A model generated the notes under the pieces. The model ran no database searches and had not been told where the DNA came from. It worked only from the letters and a program-made list of their open reading frames with translations. Both the position numbers and the translations under genes were made by a program. From Phil1 sp964600045 (lineage in GTDB: Bacteria > Bacillota > Clostridia > Christensenellales > CAG-138): a stretch of 51,566 nucleotides of DNA. How positions within the stretch are numbered: the stretch's first letter is position 1; each line of letters opens with the position of its first letter. Shown piece by piece: positions 47,874 to 51,566 of the stretch. The stretch covers positions 1 to 51,566 of the forward strand of contig CAZRHS010000004.1 in the NCBI GenBank assembly GCA_964600045.1, read 5' to 3'.

Positions 47874-47912
47874 AAAGCGCCGCACAGGGAATCAGCCTTG
47901 CGCGGCGCTTTT
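47874..47912 (+). terminator. Terminator of the citC unit, cut by the assembly gap
   Basis: Arms AAAGCGCCGC (47874-47883) and GCGGCGCTTT (47902-47911) are perfectly paired; the T run begins at 47909 and is interrupted by the N run. Confidence 0.8.
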
Positions 47913-48012
47913 NNNNNNNNNNNNNNNNNNNNNNNNNNNNNNNNNNNNNNNNNNNNNNNNNNNNNNNNNNNNNNNNNNNNNNNNNNNNNNNNNNNNNNNN
48001 NNNNNNNNNNNN
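47913..48012. other. Assembly gap of exactly 100 N
   Basis: A run of 100 undetermined bases of conventional length marks a scaffold join of unknown true size. Genes on each side are complete, but their adjacency is not proven. Confidence 0.98.
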
Positions 48013-48014
48013 TT

Positions 48015-48815
48015 TTACGGGCGCAGTCCCATGCCGCCCTCAAGCGTCAGCGTTTCGCCGGACATATACTTAAAATCGGGATTGGCAAGCTGCACGCAAA
48101 CGCGGCCTATTTCAAGCTCCGCATCCGCAAAGTGCCCCATGGGCGGCATCTTTACGTTTGCCATAAACGCCTCGGGATATCCCTTTTCAAATTGCTCCAG
48201 CTGAGCCGTCCAGGCGAGCGGGCATATTACATTCACGTTTATGCCGTCCTTGCCCCACTCCGTTGCCGCCACGCGGGAAAGGCCGCGAATGCCCTCCTTT
48301 GCCGCGGCGTAGGAGCACTGGCCGTAGTTTCCGAAAAGTCCCGCGCCGGATGCGAAGTTTATAACGCTGCCCTTAGCTTCGGCAAGATAAGGATAGCACG
48401 CCTTCATATAATAAAACGCCGCGTAAAGGCCGGAATACATGGCAAGGTTAAATTGCTCCGTTGTGTGGTTCGCCAAAGGAACTCCGGACGCGGATGCCTG
48501 GGCGTTGTTTATAAGCACCTGTATCCCGCCGAATGTTTCAACGGCCTTGTTAACAACGTTCATGGCGGTTTGCTCATTATCAAGGCCGGCGGCCATATCC
48601 GCCTGCATAGCCAGAACCTTTATGCCGTAGTTAGCCTCAAGCTCCGCTTTGGCGAATTCAAGCTTCTTTTCGTTGCGCCCTGTAATAACAAGGTTCGCGC
48701 CTTCCTTGGCGTATGCCGTGGCAATGCCGTAGCCTATGGAGCCGCAGCGCCCGTCGCTGAGTACGGCGCGCCCCGCGCCGGTGATGATGGCGGTTTTTCC
48801 GGTCAAGAATCCCAT
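48015..48815 (-). CDS. Short-chain dehydrogenase/reductase (SDR) with an extended glycine loop
   Basis: The 266-residue Rossmann-fold oxidoreductase has the classical catalytic residues: Ser in INFASGAG and YAAAK at about 172-176, with NNAQASASG in place of the usual N-N-A-G. The cofactor loop is unusual: instead of T-G-x-x-x-G-I-G it reads ITGAGRAVLSDGRCGSIGYG, an insertion of about eight residues between the glycines, similar in layout to enoyl-ACP reductase-like SDRs. Adenosine contact GRNEKK suggests NADP(H). AAGGAG precedes ATG 48815. The stop lies 2 bases from the assembly gap. Substrate is unknown. Confidence 0.85.
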   Translation of the reverse strand: MGFLTGKTAIITGAGRAVLSDGRCGSIGYGIATAYAKEGANLVITGRNEKKLEFAKAELEANYGIKVLAMQADMAAGLDNEQTAMNVVNKAVETFGGIQVLINNAQASASGVPLANHTTEQFNLAMYSGLYAAFYYMKACYPYLAEAKGSVINFASGAGLFGNYGQCSYAAAKEGIRGLSRVAATEWGKDGINVNVICPLAWTAQLEQFEKGYPEAFMANVKMPPMGHFADAELEIGRVCVQLANPDFKYMSGETLTLEGGMGLRP

Positions 48816-48973
48816 TGTTGTACTCCTTTGTTTATTTTATTGTTAAATTTTAGTCAATTATGTATATAGTTACTCTTCCAAGGGCTTATATTCGGTTTTA
48901 ATTGGGTACTTGCGATTATAAAAACAGGAATGATTTCCGTTTATTGATTTTACCATAGTTATCGGATAAAACA

Positions 48974-49043
48974 CAAGCATTTCCTTTGCGGGAGAGAGCA
49001 AAATAACAGCATGCTTGCAAGATTTAATCAGGCATTGTAAAAT
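48974..49043 (+). promoter_or_regulatory. Promoter and nested dyad upstream of the ABC ATPase gene
   Basis: TTGCAA (49015-49020), a 17-base spacer and TAAAAT (49038-49043) form the promoter. Just upstream, CAAGCAT (48974-48980) and ATGCTTG (49011-49017) form an inverted pair enclosing a second pair TTTGC/GCAAA (48985-48989, 48998-49002). The right outer arm overlaps the -35 element, which suggests an operator. Confidence 0.55.
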
Positions 49044-49097
49044 AAGCGGTAGGCACATCGATGCAAACACAAAATAAACGGATCGAGGGCGAACACA

Positions 49098-50189
49098 ATG
49101 AAGGTTGAGCTGAGAAACATAACCAAAACTTTCCCCGGCAGAACCAAAAAATCCGAGGGCGTAACAGCGGTAAACGATTGCTGCATTACAATTCCGGACG
49201 GAAAGCTTATAGGTTTGCTTGGCCCGTCGGGCTGCGGCAAAAGCACCACGCTTTATATGATATGCGGCCTTCAGAAGCCCACAAGCGGGCGCATATTCTT
49301 TGGCGAGGACGATGTTACGGACATTGCCCCGGAAAACAGGGGCGTTGGCCTTGTGTTTCAGAACTACGCGCTTTATCCGCACCTTACTGTTTTGCAGAAT
49401 ATACTTTTCCCGCTTCAGAATCTTAAGGGCGATGAAAAGCTGAGCAAGGAAGAAATGACCAAGCGCGCCTACGAAACGGCAAAGCTTGTGCAGATAGACA
49501 ATCTTATGGACCGCAAGCCCGGCCAGCTTTCCGGCGGCCAGCAGCAAAGGGTGGCAATAGCGCGCGCGCTTGTAAAAATGCCGCGGGTGCTGCTGCTTGA
49601 TGAGCCGCTTTCAAACCTGGACGCAAGGCTTAGGCTGCAAACGCGCGAGGAAATTCGCCGCATACAGCGCGAAACAAAGATTACAACCGTGTTCGTAACG
49701 CATGACCAGGACGAGGCTATGAGCATTTCGGACTACATTGTTGTTATGAAGGCGGGCGTTGTGCAGCAGATAGGCAAGCCGCAGTCCGTATACGATGATC
49801 CGGACAATCTTTTCGTGGCAAAGTTCCTGGGTACGCCGCCCATAAATGTTTTTGACGGCAAGGTAAAGGACGGCAAGGTTTATATAGGCGAGGAAGCCGT
49901 GCTTGACGCAAACGGCGTAAGGGACGGAGAGGTTTACATAGGCATTCGCCCGGAGGGCTTTATACTTGATGCAAACGGTCCTCTCACCTGCTCCCTCATA
50001 AATGTTGAGGTTATGGGCAGGGACGTGAGCGTTGTGTCCTCAAACCCCGCCGCGCTTTCGGGCAGCATCCGCTCCATTATTGATGCGGACGCGGGCGTGG
50101 ACCACTCGGCAAGCACCGTGCGCTTCTCAATAAAGCCGCACAAGCTCTTTATATTCGATAAAGAAAGCGAGCTTCGTCTGAACAGATAA
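49098..50189 (+). CDS. Sugar-type ABC transporter ATP-binding protein (MsmK/UgpC-like), orphan
   Basis: The 363-residue protein is an importer ATPase of the carbohydrate-uptake CUT1 type. Walker A GPSGCGKST, Q-loop FQNYALYPHLTV, signature LSGGQQQRVAIARAL, Walker B VLLLDEPLSNLDARLR and the switch His in VFVTHDQDEAM are all present, followed by an OB/TOBE regulatory domain from about residue 240 (EVYIGIRPEGF). No permease or binding-protein gene is adjacent within the window, so it is an orphan, fitting the pattern in Bacillota where one MsmK-like ATPase energises several sugar importers. A weak ribosome site GAGGGCG precedes the ATG. Confidence 0.93.
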   Translation: MKVELRNITKTFPGRTKKSEGVTAVNDCCITIPDGKLIGLLGPSGCGKSTTLYMICGLQKPTSGRIFFGEDDVTDIAPENRGVGLVFQNYALYPHLTVLQNILFPLQNLKGDEKLSKEEMTKRAYETAKLVQIDNLMDRKPGQLSGGQQQRVAIARALVKMPRVLLLDEPLSNLDARLRLQTREEIRRIQRETKITTVFVTHDQDEAMSISDYIVVMKAGVVQQIGKPQSVYDDPDNLFVAKFLGTPPINVFDGKVKDGKVYIGEEAVLDANGVRDGEVYIGIRPEGFILDANGPLTCSLINVEVMGRDVSVVSSNPAALSGSIRSIIDADAGVDHSASTVRFSIKPHKLFIFDKESELRLNR

Positions 50190-50223
50190 TATTCATAATC
50201 GGCATAATTGCTGGAGCGATTGC

Positions 50224-51564
50224 ATGAAACGACCGGATTGGAAGGACCTTAAGCCGCAGATAGCAACCGTTTGGAGGCTCAGTCTGCCCGCAATTCTAAC
50301 GCAGATAACCACAATCGTTATGCAGTATATAGACTCCGCCATGGTGGGGGCGCTCGGCGCCAACGCCTCGGCGGCAATAGGCCTCGTGTCCACAAGCACG
50401 TGGCTTTTAAGCGGCGTAACTTACGCGGCATCGGCCGGCTTTTCCGTGCAGGTGGCGCACAGCATAGGCGCTGAGCGCAACGAGGAAGCGCGCAGCATTG
50501 TAAAGCACGGCATTATCACTTCCTTTATAGTTTCGGCTGTTCTTTGCGCGATAGGGCTTATTATAAGCTCTCCCCTGCCCGCCTGGCTTGGCGGAGAGGA
50601 GGCGATTCACGCGGACGCAACGGCGTATTTCCTTGTGTTTTCGCTTATGCTGCCGTTTTCTCAGCTTAATTCGCTTGCTTCGTCCTTTCTTCAGTGCAGC
50701 GGGGACATGGTTACCCCAAGCATACTCAATGCCGCCATGTGCGCGCTGGACGTGCTTTTCAATGCCATATTCATCCCTAAATACGGCGTGCTCGGCGCGG
50801 GCATAGGCACGGCGCTCGCGTGCGCGGTGATAAGCCTTATCATGCTGTGGCGCTGCTGCTTTTTTGATAAAAATCTTAAGTTTAATAAATCGGATCGCGC
50901 TAAATTTGATTTTTCAATTGTAAAAAAGGCCGCTAAGATAGGCCTGCCCGTTGCTGTGCAGGAAATGGCCATGAGCGGGGCAATGGTTGTATCCACCGCC
51001 ATAATCGCCCCTTTGGGCGCGGTATCCATAGCCGCGAACTCGTTCGCCGTAACCGCCGAAAGCCTTTGCTACATGCCGGGCTACGGCATAGGCTCCGCCG
51101 CGGCAACGCTTGTGGGCCGCAGTGTTGGCGCGGGTGAAGAAAAGCTTGCCAAGCGCTACGGCACCATTTCAACCGCCATGGGCGCGATTATAATGGGCGT
51201 TACAGGGCTTATAATGATGTTTATATGCCCCCTGCTTTTTGCCCTGCTTACGCCGGATGAGTCCGTGCGGCTCCTTGCGGCGCGGGTACTTAGAACCGAG
51301 CTTATAGCCGAGCCGCTCTTCGGCGTTTCCATAGTCGCGGCGGGTACGCTCCGCGGCGCGGGAGACACGCTTGTGCCAAGCCTTCTAAACCTTGGCAGTA
51401 TATGGATAGTGCGCATTGGCCTTTCGCTTATACTTGTAAACTCCCTGGGGCTTCAGGGCGCGTGGATCGCCATGGCCGTTGAGCTTTGCGTGCGCGGTCT
51501 TCTTATGCTGTATCGTCAAAAAACCAGCCCGTTCTATTCGCTTTACGCGAAAAGTGAGGGGTAA
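50224..51564 (+). CDS. MATE-family multidrug/organic-cation efflux transporter
   Basis: The 446-residue integral membrane protein has about twelve hydrophobic helices in two similar halves, as in MATE antiporters that export drugs or metabolites with Na+ or H+. Signature parts are IVMQYIDSAMVGALGANASAAIGLVS in helices 1-2 and, in the second half, GLPVAVQEMAMSG and PGYGIGSAAATLVGRSVGAG. GGAG precedes the ATG. It follows the ABC ATPase by 34 bases on the same strand and may be cotranscribed. The gene is complete, ending 2 bases before the window edge. Confidence 0.94.
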   Translation: MKRPDWKDLKPQIATVWRLSLPAILTQITTIVMQYIDSAMVGALGANASAAIGLVSTSTWLLSGVTYAASAGFSVQVAHSIGAERNEEARSIVKHGIITSFIVSAVLCAIGLIISSPLPAWLGGEEAIHADATAYFLVFSLMLPFSQLNSLASSFLQCSGDMVTPSILNAAMCALDVLFNAIFIPKYGVLGAGIGTALACAVISLIMLWRCCFFDKNLKFNKSDRAKFDFSIVKKAAKIGLPVAVQEMAMSGAMVVSTAIIAPLGAVSIAANSFAVTAESLCYMPGYGIGSAAATLVGRSVGAGEEKLAKRYGTISTAMGAIIMGVTGLIMMFICPLLFALLTPDESVRLLAARVLRTELIAEPLFGVSIVAAGTLRGAGDTLVPSLLNLGSIWIVRIGLSLILVNSLGLQGAWIAMAVELCVRGLLMLYRQKTSPFYSLYAKSEG

Positions 51565-51566
51565 AA

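Overview
The window reads as a chromosomal segment of an anaerobic, fermentative Bacillota (Clostridia-type) bacterium with slightly GC-rich DNA, probably a metagenome-assembled scaffold because a run of exactly 100 N sits at 47913-48012. The indicators are pyruvate:ferredoxin oxidoreductase, a zinc-ribbon L31, a CarD/YacL pair, the GlgC+GlgD pair typical of Bacillota, and a complete coenzyme-B12-dependent methylaspartate route for glutamate fermentation. I see no tRNA, rRNA, CRISPR array, transposase or prophage gene.

Left part (1-10 kb): the end of a pyruvate:ferredoxin oxidoreductase gene, an MTA/SAH nucleosidase-like gene, a MalY/PatB-type lyase, rpmE, an HdeD-like membrane protein, then a leftward block of M18 aminopeptidase, a winged-helix/GHKL-ATPase/DUF4325 regulator, a MazG-like pyrophosphohydrolase, a small heat-shock protein and an HlyC/CorC-family membrane protein. 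Two regulatory regions stand out. In front of the regulator are four direct GTTGAC boxes spaced exactly 22 bp apart plus one inverted copy; the last box overlaps the -35 element. In front of the HlyC/CorC gene is a promoter, a 44-codon ORF with an acidic/proline-rich start, and a strong intrinsic terminator embedded in that ORF. About 300 bp further on is a cluster of DnaA boxes in a gene-free stretch from which genes diverge.

Middle part (10-35 kb): CarD and YacL-like genes lead rightward into adenine deaminase and a three-subunit xanthine dehydrogenase. A leftward glycogen operon glgB-glgC-glgD-glgA follows, preceded by a patatin-like lipase, a serine beta-lactamase-like hydrolase and an SGNH hydrolase. 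A second purine/hydantoin operon (dihydropyrimidinase, MocA-like transferase, guanine deaminase, then a stand-alone FakA C-terminal-like protein) runs rightward. A leftward operon ispE-murC-membrane protein-acidic protein-HPr-like protein ends against it at a shared bidirectional terminator. A G5/M23 protein with degenerate catalytic histidines is divergent from ispE.

Right part (35.8-47.9 kb) is a dedicated glutamate-fermentation island: glmS-glmL-glmE-mal makes mesaconate from glutamate. A second unit, citD-citE-citF-mesaconase alpha-mesaconase beta-gntR, converts mesaconate through citramalate to acetate and pyruvate. Divergently, citC activates the lyase and is followed by an unusual P-loop/alanyl-tRNA-synthetase-SAD protein that is a candidate for the missing prosthetic-group or maturation step. 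Pyruvate could then enter the oxidoreductase seen at position 1. After the assembly gap come an SDR oxidoreductase, an orphan MsmK/UgpC-type ABC ATPase and a MATE transporter.
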